Under the pieces are notes generated by a model. That model was not told the DNA's origin. It made no database searches and saw only the letters and a list, made by a program, of their open reading frames with translations. Of a stretch of DNA of 64,000 bases, positions 17,290-26,982 are shown one piece after another; the first letter of the stretch is position 1; every line of letters begins with the position of its first letter. Origin of the DNA: Sulfurovum sp. 16-42-52 (lineage in GTDB: Bacteria; Campylobacterota; Campylobacteria; Campylobacterales; Sulfurovaceae); contig NCHB01000003.1 in NCBI GenBank assembly GCA_002281755.1, forward strand, positions 1-64,000, read 5' to 3'. The translations under genes and the position numbers were made by a program.

Positions 17290-18459
17290 ATGAAAAAAGT
17301 ATTGGTTTTAGGTGGCGGATTTGCCGGCGTTGAAGCTTCAATCTATTTGCGAAAACAAGGGCTGGATGTCACGCTTGTCAGTGACAGGGATTATTTTTAC
17401 ATTTATCCGACTTCTATCTGGATTCCTACAGGCAAAGTAACAAAGAAAGATGTCTCTGTGCCTTTGGATGCTTTGGCAATGAAGCATGGATTTGAGCTGA
17501 TAGTTGATGCGGTGGTAAAACTTGAGGCTAAAGAGAAAAAAGTGGCGCTGCAAAGCGGACGTGTTTTAGATGACTTTGGGTATATCGTCATCGCAATGGG
17601 ACAAGATAAGTTGCGACATAAGGGTATGGAACACACCCTTTCTATCTGTGGAAAACCGGAAGAGGCTACCCTATTGTATGATCGTTTGGATGCCCTGGTG
17701 CAAAAAGGTTCAGGCAAAATCGCCATGGGGTTTGGCGGAAACCCAAAAGACACCTCTGCAGTACGGGGAGGTCCTGCTTTTGAAGTGCTTTTCAATGTCG
17801 ATACCTACTTGAAAGATAAAGGCGTACGAGAGAATTTTGAACTCACATTTTTTGCACCCATGCAAAAGCCTGGACAAAAGATGGGTGAAAAAGCACTGGT
17901 CATGATGGATAAAATGTTTACGATGAGCCAAATTGACAAAAAAGTAGGTTCAAGCATCACACAGTTTGAAGCAGACGGAATCAGTTTTGAAGACGGTACC
18001 ACATTGGCATCAGATTTGACCATGTTTATCTCTGCAGGTACTGGGCACAGCGTGCTTGCAGATTCTGGACTTCCATTAAGTAGTGCAGGTTTTGTTGTCA
18101 CCACTGTCTATAATGAAATAGAAGGGTTTGAAGGCATCTATGCTATCGGAGATTCTGCTTCATTGATGGGGCCTGAGTGGAGAGCCAAACAAGGACATGT
18201 GGCTGAGGTGATGGCAAAAAATGTAGCGTACAATATTTTTAATGCCATACAAAACATCGACTCCAAGCGAAGCTATATCAATCATTTGAACATTTTGTGT
18301 ATGATGGATACCGGAAATGGTGCAGCCCTTGTTTACAGGAACGATAAAGGCGGAACGATTATCCCGCTGCCTGTTATCGGGCATTGGCTAAAAAAAGGCT
18401 GGGGATGGTACTGCCGCCACTCAAAACTCGGACATATCCCTCGTATCCCAGGGATGTAG
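17290..18459 (+). CDS. Sulfide:quinone oxidoreductase-like flavoprotein
   Basis: A 389-residue FAD-dependent oxidoreductase with the N-terminal dinucleotide fold V-L-G-G-G-F-A-G-V-E-A and the second FAD motif Y-A-I-G-D. Layout and the late C-M-M-D-T-G-N-G-A segment fit the sulfide:quinone oxidoreductase / flavocytochrome c sulfide dehydrogenase group, which oxidises sulfide at the membrane. Cysteines lie at 120, 337 and 375; the middle catalytic cysteine typical of classical SQR (near 160) is missing. It may be a two-cysteine SQR type or another flavoprotein of the group. The start lies 10 bases after ccoG with GGAAAAGAGG as ribosome site. Confidence 0.68.
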   Translation: MKKVLVLGGGFAGVEASIYLRKQGLDVTLVSDRDYFYIYPTSIWIPTGKVTKKDVSVPLDALAMKHGFELIVDAVVKLEAKEKKVALQSGRVLDDFGYIVIAMGQDKLRHKGMEHTLSICGKPEEATLLYDRLDALVQKGSGKIAMGFGGNPKDTSAVRGGPAFEVLFNVDTYLKDKGVRENFELTFFAPMQKPGQKMGEKALVMMDKMFTMSQIDKKVGSSITQFEADGISFEDGTTLASDLTMFISAGTGHSVLADSGLPLSSAGFVVTTVYNEIEGFEGIYAIGDSASLMGPEWRAKQGHVAEVMAKNVAYNIFNAIQNIDSKRSYINHLNILCMMDTGNGAALVYRNDKGGTIIPLPVIGHWLKKGWGWYCRHSKLGHIPRIPGM

Positions 18460-18584
18460 CATGCTTTGGTATGTTTTTTGCTAGAGATATCAGCGTATTG
18501 GTTACAGAATATTTAAACTATTTAAGACTAAATTTATCCTATTTAAGCGATAATCCATTTGTAAAAAAATAAAAGGACTAAAAT

Positions 18585-19100
18585 ATGGCAACAGTAACAT
18601 TTAAAAATGACATCGTGTGTAACCTTGCTGGTACACAAATCAACGTAGGAGACACAGCACCCGTAGTTACAGTAGTAAACTGCAACCCAATGCTCCAAAA
18701 TGAAACAATCGGTGGAGAAGGCAAAGTGCAACTTGTTGTAGCTGTCCCATCACTAGACACAGGCGTATGTGACGCTGAGACAAGAAGATTTAATGCTGAA
18801 GCAGCATCACTTGAGGGTGTAGAAGTGATCACTGTTTCTATGGATCTTCCTTTTGCAGCAGCTAGATGGTGTGGTGCAGCAGGTATTGAAAACATCAAAG
18901 TATGTTCAGACTTCAGAAATAAAGAATTTGCAAACGCATACGGCGTACTTTTGGCAGATGGTCCTTTGGCTGGTATTATGGCAAGAGTAATCTTTGTAAT
19001 TGGCAAAGACGGCAAGGTTGCCTACAAACAAGTTGTATGTGAAATTACAACTGAACCAGATTATGAAGAAGCACTCTCCGCTGCTAAAGCAGCTTGCTAA
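18585..19100 (+). CDS. tpx: Thiol peroxidase
   Basis: A 171-residue atypical two-cysteine peroxiredoxin that reduces peroxides using thioredoxin. The peroxidatic Cys62 is in P-S-L-D-T-G-V-C and the resolving Cys107 in K-V-C-S-D-F. The length matches the family. It has its own RBS (AAAAGGA) and is followed by a terminator, so it appears to be a single-gene unit. Confidence 0.95.
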   Translation: MATVTFKNDIVCNLAGTQINVGDTAPVVTVVNCNPMLQNETIGGEGKVQLVVAVPSLDTGVCDAETRRFNAEAASLEGVEVITVSMDLPFAAARWCGAAGIENIKVCSDFRNKEFANAYGVLLADGPLAGIMARVIFVIGKDGKVAYKQVVCEITTEPDYEEALSAAKAAC

Positions 19101-19115
19101 TCCTTCTTCCCCTGG

Positions 19116-19155
19116 GCAAACTTCTTTTTTTAAGAGGTTTGCTTTCTTCTTTTCC
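19116..19155 (+). terminator. Intrinsic terminator of tpx
   Basis: GCAAACTTCTT and AAGAGGTTTGC (19116-19142) pair around a T-rich loop, and a T-rich tract follows (19143-19155). It lies 15 bases after the tpx stop. Confidence 0.7.
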
Positions 19156-19229
19156 CACCTATATATTATTTTCTCCATACCTATTCTGTGTTAAAATATC
19201 TATTATTTACCAAAGGATTAGTTATTTAT

Positions 19230-19811
19230 ATGAGACACACGTATGCATTTTTGTTAGCCGTATTTTTAGTGGCTGGTTGCAAAGACCTTGGTCCTGATTT
19301 TGACTCTGAAGTTGAAGGCAATCAGTACACACTCAGTGAGTGCAAAGAGGAGCTCCTTGAAGCAGAAGATTTTTCTGAACAGGAGAGTATCGATAGGATT
19401 GTAGTTGTGAAAGCAGAACGTAAAATGTATCTCTATAAAGACAACAAAATACAAAGCACGCTTCCTGTTTCTTTGGGAAAAAATCCTGTAGGTGCAAAGG
19501 AAAAACAAGGGGATAACAAAACCCCAGAAGGGGAGTTTTGGATCTCCAAAAAGCTATGTTCTCCCAAGTATTACCGTTCACTTTGCATCTCTTATCCGCG
19601 TCCTGAGGATCGAGCTAAAGCGGCTAAAAAAGGGCTAAATCCAGGTGGTGATGTGACCATCCATGCACAGCCTACATGGAATGCGACTGGAAAAGGCGAT
19701 AAATACACCTTGACGCAAAATTGGACGCAAGGCTGCGTGGCTGTTACCAATACCGATATGAAAAAACTGTGGTATGCAGTACGTGAAGGAGTACCGATTG
19801 TTATACGCTAG
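19230..19811 (+). CDS. L,D-transpeptidase (YkuD) lipoprotein 1
   Basis: A 193-residue lipoprotein from the ATG at 19230. That start gives a compact signal peptide with a perfect lipobox L-V-A-G-C (Cys17); an upstream ATG at 19188 would bury it. The catalytic domain has I-H-A-Q-P-T-W (His145) and T-Q-G-C-V-A-V-T-N (Cys169), the YkuD active site that forms or trims 3-3 peptidoglycan links or attaches proteins to the wall. It is about 40% like the second copy at 20230, as judged by eye, with a small coiled gene between them. It would be anchored in a membrane facing the periplasm. Confidence 0.85.
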   Translation: MRHTYAFLLAVFLVAGCKDLGPDFDSEVEGNQYTLSECKEELLEAEDFSEQESIDRIVVVKAERKMYLYKDNKIQSTLPVSLGKNPVGAKEKQGDNKTPEGEFWISKKLCSPKYYRSLCISYPRPEDRAKAAKKGLNPGGDVTIHAQPTWNATGKGDKYTLTQNWTQGCVAVTNTDMKKLWYAVREGVPIVIR

Positions 19812-19820
19812 GGGTATAGC

Positions 19821-20207
19821 ATGAGATATACGCAAAAGCAGATTGACAAATTTAATCGTCAAAAGTATATCGTTGAACTAGAAAAAATCAGTAAAAATCT
19901 TTTTCGTATGTTTAGGGATCAGCAGGTGCTTGCGACAGATTTTTTGCTTAAGTTTAAAGAGCTCAAAAAAAAGTTTGATGAAAAAGAAGAAGTCCATCTT
20001 GAATCAGAATACCATCAGCAGCTCAAAGAGTATATTGTGCATCTCTATGAGCAGACCTGTTTGGCTGAACTGTTTACCGATACAGAGTTTGAAGCCATTC
20101 GGGATTTGCAAATGAGCAAGCTTAACCGTTTGCAAAAGTTAAAAAACGGGACATCTTACAAAAAAGACAAACACAAGAGCAAACGTCAAAATGAGGATTG
20201 GGGTTAA
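19821..20207 (+). CDS. Small charged coiled-coil protein between two L,D-transpeptidases
   Basis: A 128-residue lysine- and glutamate-rich, mostly helical protein without a signal peptide or membrane segment. Residues 10-60 look like a coiled coil, and the C-terminus is very basic (K-K-D-K-H-K-S-K-R). I do not recognise a family. It starts 9 bases after the first transpeptidase and ends 22 bases before the second, so the three genes are one unit. A cytoplasmic role is likely from the lack of an export signal. Confidence 0.6.
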   Translation: MRYTQKQIDKFNRQKYIVELEKISKNLFRMFRDQQVLATDFLLKFKELKKKFDEKEEVHLESEYHQQLKEYIVHLYEQTCLAELFTDTEFEAIRDLQMSKLNRLQKLKNGTSYKKDKHKSKRQNEDWG

Positions 20208-20229
20208 TACGTTAAACATGGAGAAAAGA

Positions 20230-20820
20230 ATGAAAATACAATGGATAGCAGTAGTGGGCATTTTGGTATTGATGATGGCAGGATGCGAGAAAAAGAGTGT
20301 CAATTTTGGAAAGTTGGATAAAACACCCTACGATACCAAAGAGTGTATCAATGAGCTTTCAAAAGGCAAAGAGCTTGACCCCAAACATAAAATAGACAAG
20401 CTTGTTGTCTATAAGAAAAAAAGAACGCTCTATGCTTACCGAAATGGAAAAGTAGTGGAAGAATTTCGCATCTCGTTGGGAAAAAACGGCGATAAAGGAA
20501 ACAAGATCCAAGAGGGTGACTACCGAACGCCTATAGGCTCTTATTCTATCGTCAGAAAAAAATGTGACTCCAGACTGTATCGATCGCTTATGATTTCTTA
20601 TCCGAGTGAAGCAGATAAGGCAAGATCACGCGCAAAAGGTGTAAGCCCCGGAGGATATATAACGATTCATGGACAACCTAAATGGAATGCGGACGGACGT
20701 GGAGATGATTATACCCTTTCATGCGACTGGACAGAGGGATGTGTAGCTGTACCCAATCGTGCGATGGATAAGCTCTGGAGAGCGGTTGAAAATGGTGTAC
20801 CAATAGAAATTCACGCGTAA
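20230..20820 (+). CDS. L,D-transpeptidase (YkuD) lipoprotein 2
   Basis: A 196-residue lipoprotein from ATG 20230, behind GGAG at 20219-20222. The signal ends in the lipobox M-M-A-G-C (Cys19). The active site has I-H-G-Q-P-K-W (His147) and T-E-G-C-V-A-V-P-N (Cys171). It is a paralogue of the gene at 19230, sharing the Y-R-S-L-x-I-S-Y-P and K-G-x-x-P-G-G segments. Two wall-modifying enzymes in tandem suggest different substrates or conditions. In Campylobacterota such enzymes can also shape the cell, but nothing here shows that. Confidence 0.85.
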   Translation: MKIQWIAVVGILVLMMAGCEKKSVNFGKLDKTPYDTKECINELSKGKELDPKHKIDKLVVYKKKRTLYAYRNGKVVEEFRISLGKNGDKGNKIQEGDYRTPIGSYSIVRKKCDSRLYRSLMISYPSEADKARSRAKGVSPGGYITIHGQPKWNADGRGDDYTLSCDWTEGCVAVPNRAMDKLWRAVENGVPIEIHA

Positions 20821-20897
20821 AAAATTGCAAATTTGATATAATCTAAAATGATGGACAAAATTTAGCTTGGTTTGATATATGTTATATTATGATATTG

Positions 20898-20903
20898 TAT
20901 AAT
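20898..20903 (+). promoter_or_regulatory. -10 box before the DUF1566 gene
   Basis: TATAAT lies 22 bases before the ATG at 20925, and AAGGAGAG at 20914-20921 is the ribosome site. The 5' leader would be very short, about 15 bases. A second TATAAT at 20837-20842 is further upstream. Confidence 0.45.
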
Positions 20904-20924
20904 ATTGGATAAGAAGGAGAGAAG

Positions 20925-21467
20925 ATGAAAAAAGTATGGGTAGTGGCAAGTGTAACATTCCTGACAACGTTGCTTATGGGGGGAGGAGATGTGTATCCTG
21001 CTAATGCTTCTGGAACAAGTACTTGTGGGGTGGCAAACATCTCAGATGCTTCGTGTAAAAAAGACAGAGTCTTTGTGGAAGATGACACGAATCTAATGTG
21101 GCAAGATCAGGAATATACAGATGCAGAAGACGGTGCGTATAAACGCGAATATTCTTCTGGCAAGGCGGGTAAGTACAAGCACGCGATTAATTATTGCCGT
21201 ATGCTGAACTATGCAGGGTATAACGACTGGAGACTTCCTACTTCGGAGGAATTGACCCATATCCATTATAAACAATTTAATCCGTTTACGCATCATCGTG
21301 GTTCAGACTACTGGTCTTCTACTCCAGCAGATTCTTCCCGTTATTATGTGGTCTATACGGCTGATGCATACCCTTATAAACGAAGCCCCAATGAGTCCAA
21401 TTATATTAGATGTGTACGTTGTATCGGGTCTGAGCGCTTGAGCCCAGGCTCCATGGAAGTTAGATAA
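20925..21467 (+). CDS. Exported DUF1566 (Lcl C-terminal-like) protein
   Basis: A 180-residue protein with a signal peptide (hydrophobic core at 5-18) and one DUF1566 domain: L-M-W-Q-D, then Y-C-R-M-L-N-Y-A-G-Y-N-D-W-R-L-P-T, then Y-W-S-S-T and a final Y-I-R-C-V-R. The fold is lectin-like in some families and the function is generally unknown. Cysteines at about 34 and 44 could form a disulfide in the periplasm. It converges on murB. Confidence 0.75.
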   Translation: MKKVWVVASVTFLTTLLMGGGDVYPANASGTSTCGVANISDASCKKDRVFVEDDTNLMWQDQEYTDAEDGAYKREYSSGKAGKYKHAINYCRMLNYAGYNDWRLPTSEELTHIHYKQFNPFTHHRGSDYWSSTPADSSRYYVVYTADAYPYKRSPNESNYIRCVRCIGSERLSPGSMEVR

Positions 21468-21473
21468 TCTTTC

Positions 21474-22250
21474 TTAGAGTATCTTTATCTCTTCTTGAAG
21501 GTGAATACTGAAGTGTTTAAGCACTTCAGCTTTTGCCAAATCTATCAAAAATTTGGCATCTTCAAATGTGCCTCCTCCCCAATTTATCAAAAAATTCGCA
21601 TGTAAATCGCTCCACTGCATAGCACCTTTACGTACTCCCTTAAGCCCTGCTGCTTCTATAAGCCTGCCGGCATAATCATCGGGGGGATTTTTAAAGGCTG
21701 AACCTGCACTGGCTTGGCTAGGTTGATTGGATCTTAGGTTGAGCAAATCATCCAAAAGTGTTTGATTAAAACCATGGTGTATTTCAAATCTTGCATGTGT
21801 AGCGATACCGGCTAGCTTGGCATAGCGATATCCATGCTCTACCTCTTCTTTTGGAATCCACTTACCCTTTATTTTTATCGAGTGTAAAATATTAAATATC
21901 TCATAGGCTTTGACCCCTGCATTCATGGCAAGCATGCCGCCAAGCGTACCGGGAAGTTTTGAACAAAATTCAAACCCACCGATGTTGTGTTTTTTGGCGT
22001 AAGAAACAATCCGTCCCGTGGGCATCGCAGCCCCAATCGTCAGCATATGAGAATCCTTTGATATGGTGGCAAAGTCTTTGGAGAGCATCATTAACGCTGG
22101 AGGATTAGGTGAGATAAGTACATTATTCGCACCACCAATGAGATATCTATCTAGGGGTATAGTATCATTCGCTTCTATCATCAGCACTTGGGTAGCCTGT
22201 CCTACTTTGATACTTGAATAGGAAGAAAAATCGATGGTCTTAAAAAACAT
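21474..22250 (-). CDS. murB: UDP-N-acetylenolpyruvoylglucosamine reductase
   Basis: A 258-residue FAD enzyme that completes UDP-MurNAc for peptidoglycan. FAD-binding segments G-G-A-N-N-V-L and L-P-G-T-L-G-G-M-L-A-M-N-A-G are clear, with S-A-G-S-A-F-K-N-P holding the catalytic serine region. It is shorter than the E. coli enzyme, as in other Campylobacterota. The ATG immediately follows the mqnD stop, so both are on one transcript. Confidence 0.93.
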   Translation of the reverse strand: MFFKTIDFSSYSSIKVGQATQVLMIEANDTIPLDRYLIGGANNVLISPNPPALMMLSKDFATISKDSHMLTIGAAMPTGRIVSYAKKHNIGGFEFCSKLPGTLGGMLAMNAGVKAYEIFNILHSIKIKGKWIPKEEVEHGYRYAKLAGIATHARFEIHHGFNQTLLDDLLNLRSNQPSQASAGSAFKNPPDDYAGRLIEAAGLKGVRKGAMQWSDLHANFLINWGGGTFEDAKFLIDLAKAEVLKHFSIHLQEEIKIL

Positions 22251-23114
22251 TCAGCTGTTCCGGAGGACTTGATACTCTTTGGGAATAAGATAGGTCTCTG
22301 TTTGCAGGGGAGATTCCCACAATCCATGCTTAAAGCCTATCTCGTAGAGTCTGTCAAGCGCTTGGAGTTGCAAAGAAGAGAGTTCAACAGATTCTTCTGA
22401 TGCGTACATATCCAGATATTTGTTCAGTAGCGCATCTGAAATACGCACAAGCTTTTCTTCTTGAAGTTTGGCGCACAACTCTTTTTTGCGCACATTGGCT
22501 ACTTTGACACCGTCGATGAGAATATTTTCTATTGCTATGGCTTTATGCAGAGGCAGACTTCTGCGTATAGCCATGCCACCAAGGGGCAAAGGAAGTCCTT
22601 CCCCCGCAAGTTCAACCCAAATGTCCCAGATCTCTTTTTCAACTTCCAGACTGCTATCAAAATTCAAGATGGATTCATGGATGAGTACGCCCGCATCTAC
22701 TTTTCCAGAAAGGACAGCATTTTCGATTTCAAGAAAATCCATATAGATAACCCTTGCATCAGGATAATAGAGTCGAAAGAGCATCGCATTGGTGGTGTGT
22801 TTTCCTGAAAGGGCAACTTTGAAGTTTCGCTTTAGTTTTTTATCTTTTTGGCGTATCAGTTTGGGACCATACCCTTCACCAAAGCTCACTGCTGTACGTA
22901 AAAGCGCATATTCGTCTTTAATCAGAGGATACATTCCAAAACTAATCGCAGAGACATCATAGGTTCCCTTCAGTGCTTCAACATTGAGTGTCTCGATATC
23001 TAGTCCACAGTTTTCAAAGGTATACCCTTTGGTGTCAACCCAGCCAAATTTGATGGCAAAATACATAAAGATATCATCAGCATCAGGAGAATGGGCTAAT
23101 TGTAGTGGGTTCAT
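22251..23114 (-). CDS. mqnD: 1,4-dihydroxy-6-naphthoate synthase (futalosine pathway)
   Basis: A 287-residue periplasmic-binding-protein-like enzyme of the alternative menaquinone pathway, converting cyclic dehypoxanthinylfutalosine to 1,4-dihydroxy-6-naphthoate. It has the family start A-H-S-P-D-A-D-D-I-F-M and V-S-A-I-S-F-G. With mqnA at 54766 it shows that this organism makes menaquinone from chorismate through futalosine. It is followed directly by murB and lies divergent from recA. Confidence 0.92.
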   Translation of the reverse strand: MNPLQLAHSPDADDIFMYFAIKFGWVDTKGYTFENCGLDIETLNVEALKGTYDVSAISFGMYPLIKDEYALLRTAVSFGEGYGPKLIRQKDKKLKRNFKVALSGKHTTNAMLFRLYYPDARVIYMDFLEIENAVLSGKVDAGVLIHESILNFDSSLEVEKEIWDIWVELAGEGLPLPLGGMAIRRSLPLHKAIAIENILIDGVKVANVRKKELCAKLQEEKLVRISDALLNKYLDMYASEESVELSSLQLQALDRLYEIGFKHGLWESPLQTETYLIPKEYQVLRNS

Positions 23115-23188
23115 AGGCTAAAAGCTCGCTTGTATAATGTTAATGCATTTTAGCATGGTTTCTATTTGGGGTAACTTTGGATAATTGT

Positions 23189-23225
23189 GTTGAAAAAAAA
23201 TGTCAATTTGACATTTTTTTTCAAC
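23189..23225. promoter_or_regulatory. Perfect 18-bp palindrome between mqnD and recA
   Basis: GTTGAAAAAAAATGTCAA and its exact reverse complement flank one T at 23207. Each arm ends in TTGACA read outwards from the centre, so -35-like hexamers face both mqnD and recA. The divergent placement favours an operator or shared promoter rather than a terminator. The role is inferred. Confidence 0.6.
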
Positions 23226-23285
23226 TGATAGATGAAACGTATTAGAATGGTGCTAGAATTCAACATTAAGGTTAAGGAAATGACA

Positions 23286-24326
23286 ATGGCAATGGACGCA
23301 AACAAGCAAAAAGCACTGGATATGGCAATCAAACAAATAGACAAAACCTTTGGCAAGGGAACACTGATGCGCTTAGGTGATAAGGCATTTGAGCCAATCG
23401 AAGCCATTTCAACCGGTTCTCTTGGGTTAGATATGGCTTTAGGCATAGGTGGTATCCCTCAAGGTCGTATCATCGAAGTATATGGACCTGAATCTTCAGG
23501 TAAAACAACACTGGCACTTCAAACGATTGCTTCTGCACAAAAAAATGATATGGTCTGTGCCTTTATTGACGCCGAACATGCGTTGGATGTCGTGTATGCA
23601 AAAAACCTTGGGGTAGATACCGACAATCTGCTTGTATCTCAACCGGATTTTGGTGAACAGGCGCTTGATGTACTGGAGACGCTGACTCGCTCAGGTGCGG
23701 TTGATTTGATAGTAGTTGACTCTGTAGCTGCTTTGACACCAAAGAGTGAAATCGAAGGTGATATGGGTGATACGCATGTGGGGCTACAGGCACGATTGAT
23801 GTCTCAAGCGCTTCGTAAATTAACCGCTATTTTGCACAAGACCAATACAACAGTCATATTCATTAACCAGATACGTATGAAAATAGGCACTATGGGGTAT
23901 GGCTCTCCTGAGACAACAACCGGCGGTAATGCATTGAAGTTTTATTGTTCGGTAAGAATTGATGTACGCCGTATAGCGACACTCAAACAAGGCGAGTCTT
24001 CCATAGGGAACCGCGTGAAAGCAAAAGTGGTAAAAAATAAAGTCGCACCGCCGTTTAGACAGGCAGAGTTTGACATCATGTTTGGAGAGGGTATCTCATT
24101 TGTAGGGGAGTTGATTGATTATGGTGTGAAACTAGACATTATAGACAAGTCAGGTGCATGGTTCTCATACGGATCTGAGAAATTGGGGCAAGGAAAAGAA
24201 AATGCAAAAATTGCCATCAAAGAAAACCCTGCGCTTATGGCAGAATTGGAAAGCAAAATCAAAGAAGCACTTGGCTGTGGAGCACTGCTGACTGTAGATG
24301 AGAGTGAAATGAGCGAGGAAGACTAA
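23286..24326 (+). CDS. recA: Recombinase RecA
   Basis: A 346-residue RecA with Walker [10 protein letters not shown], Walker B L-I-V-V-D-S, and the DNA-binding loops. It forms filaments on single-stranded DNA for recombination and repair. The start ATG at 23286 has AAGGA 7 bases upstream; the earlier ATG at 23280 is too close to it and longer N-termini are not conserved. The downstream order eno, ftsB-like, cgpA-like matches the Campylobacter arrangement. No classical lexA is seen, but an S24-type repressor lies at 57674. Confidence 0.97.
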   Translation: MAMDANKQKALDMAIKQIDKTFGKGTLMRLGDKAFEPIEAISTGSLGLDMALGIGGIPQGRIIEVYGPESSGKTTLALQTIASAQKNDMVCAFIDAEHALDVVYAKNLGVDTDNLLVSQPDFGEQALDVLETLTRSGAVDLIVVDSVAALTPKSEIEGDMGDTHVGLQARLMSQALRKLTAILHKTNTTVIFINQIRMKIGTMGYGSPETTTGGNALKFYCSVRIDVRRIATLKQGESSIGNRVKAKVVKNKVAPPFRQAEFDIMFGEGISFVGELIDYGVKLDIIDKSGAWFSYGSEKLGQGKENAKIAIKENPALMAELESKIKEALGCGALLTVDESEMSEED

Positions 24327-24550
24327 TTTTTTGACAAGGCTTTGGTAGCAATCAGAGCCTTGCCTCCCTGTTAAACGTTAAACCTGCTTTTCGCACTTTA
24401 TTTTGTCATCGCTATACTATCCTTTTTTGTCATAAAATCATCAAAAACACGTATTTCTCTGCCAATCCCTTTTTGACGCAATAGACTCATTTAAATATAG
24501 GGTAAATTTCGATAAAATAAATAGACAAACATAAGAAATTGAATACATAA

Positions 24551-25837
<1,287 letters not shown>

Positions 25838-25849
25838 AAAGAGTTGGGT

Positions 25850-26101
25850 ATGCTTGATATCAAAAAAGAACAAGGCATAGCCGGACTGTCGCTAAAAACA
25901 TTTTTAGTCACAGTCATAGGGATTCTTCTTTTTGGTATTTATGTCGGGGTGTTGATATACGGGGAAAACTCATTAACGATTTTAAATCAGTTAAGAGAGA
26001 AAAAGCAAAGCTTATCTTATGAAAAAAAGGTATTAAAAGCTGATAATCAAAAGCTTCAAAAAGAGTATTTTGAACTTAAACAGTTAGAACCAAAGGAGTA
26101 A
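25850..26101 (+). CDS. FtsB/DivIC-like septum protein
   Basis: An 83-residue single-pass membrane protein: a short cytoplasmic start, one membrane helix (about 17-38) and a periplasmic coiled coil with heptads (L-R-E-K-K-Q-S-L-x-x-E-K-K-V-L). This is the FtsB/DivIC layout, a division protein that pairs with FtsL. It fills the position of Cj1671c between eno and cgpA in Campylobacter jejuni. ATG 25850 is chosen; a TTG at 25844 would add two residues. Confidence 0.7.
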   Translation: MLDIKKEQGIAGLSLKTFLVTVIGILLFGIYVGVLIYGENSLTILNQLREKKQSLSYEKKVLKADNQKLQKEYFELKQLEPKE

Positions 26102-26104
26102 GTA

Positions 26105-26890
26105 ATGAAACGATATCTAGTAGTAGCAATAGCGATAATGTTGGTGGGTGCACATGCTTCAGAGCTCACAGAAGGGCTTCATGCGATTGACAGTGAGCAG
26201 GATGCATTTCTTGCAGATATAAAACAATCGGCGGGGTCTGAGGATTTTGAAGAGGAAGAAGATACGGAAGAAGTAACTGAAGTCAATACCACCTCCCAAA
26301 AAATACCTGAAGAAGAAACCGCAACTATAAAAGCTTCTGATGCAAACAGTAGCGACAATAAAGCTGCACCAAAGCAGAGAGAAGAAGAGATCAGACAAAA
26401 TGCGATGATTGAAGTTCAGGCTAAAGAGCAAAAAGAAAAAGAAGAGCAGATCGCAAAAGCAGCAGAAGCCAAAAAAGCCGAAGAAGCAGAAGCGAAAAAA
26501 GAGAAAGAAGCCTTAGAACAGCAGATTAATGCGAAAAAAGAAGAACTAGAAAAAGCAAAAGCCGAACAAGCAAGAATAGCAAAAGAACAACGTGAAGCTG
26601 AAAAGCGTGAAGTTGAAGCGTATGAGAAAAAAAGAGCTGAGAAATTGGCAAATGAGAAAAAAGAAGCACAAGAGAAAAAAGTTTTAGAGGAAAAGAAAGC
26701 AGCAGAAGAGAAAAAAGCTTCGATGAATAAAGACGCTACAGAAGCATCTCAGCCAACACTGGCACAAGAAGCAGCCAAAGAAGTGAAGAGTATGACCGAC
26801 ATTAACGTCACCCGTGAAGCACAAGAGGCAAAAGATGCAGCCGATAAAGCCTACTGGGAAGCGGTACAAGAGATGAGGAAAGCAGAGTAA
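26105..26890 (+). CDS. Secreted coiled-coil protein, CgpA-like, with three N-glycosylation sequons
   Basis: A 261-residue protein with a signal peptide (cleavage near H-A-S at 17-19), an acidic linker (46-90), a very long Ala/Lys/Glu coiled coil (90-210) and a short C-terminal helix. Three sites match the bacterial PglB sequon D/E-x-N-x-S/T: Asn61, Asn81 and Asn224. The order recA-eno-ftsB-like-this gene equals that around cgpA (Cj1670c) in C. jejuni, a known glycoprotein, though the AMIN domain of that protein is not evident here. It may be a TolA-like periplasmic spacer. A pglB gene lies at 46588. Confidence 0.65.
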   Translation: MKRYLVVAIAIMLVGAHASELTEGLHAIDSEQDAFLADIKQSAGSEDFEEEEDTEEVTEVNTTSQKIPEEETATIKASDANSSDNKAAPKQREEEIRQNAMIEVQAKEQKEKEEQIAKAAEAKKAEEAEAKKEKEALEQQINAKKEELEKAKAEQARIAKEQREAEKREVEAYEKKRAEKLANEKKEAQEKKVLEEKKAAEEKKASMNKDATEASQPTLAQEAAKEVKSMTDINVTREAQEAKDAADKAYWEAVQEMRKAE

Positions 26891-26982
26891 CCCGCACTTA
26901 ATAGTAAAGCTGTAATCAAATTTTGATAAAGTTTTTTCTGAGCTTCGGTAAATAAAATGAAATTGATGAGAGGATTGCAGCG

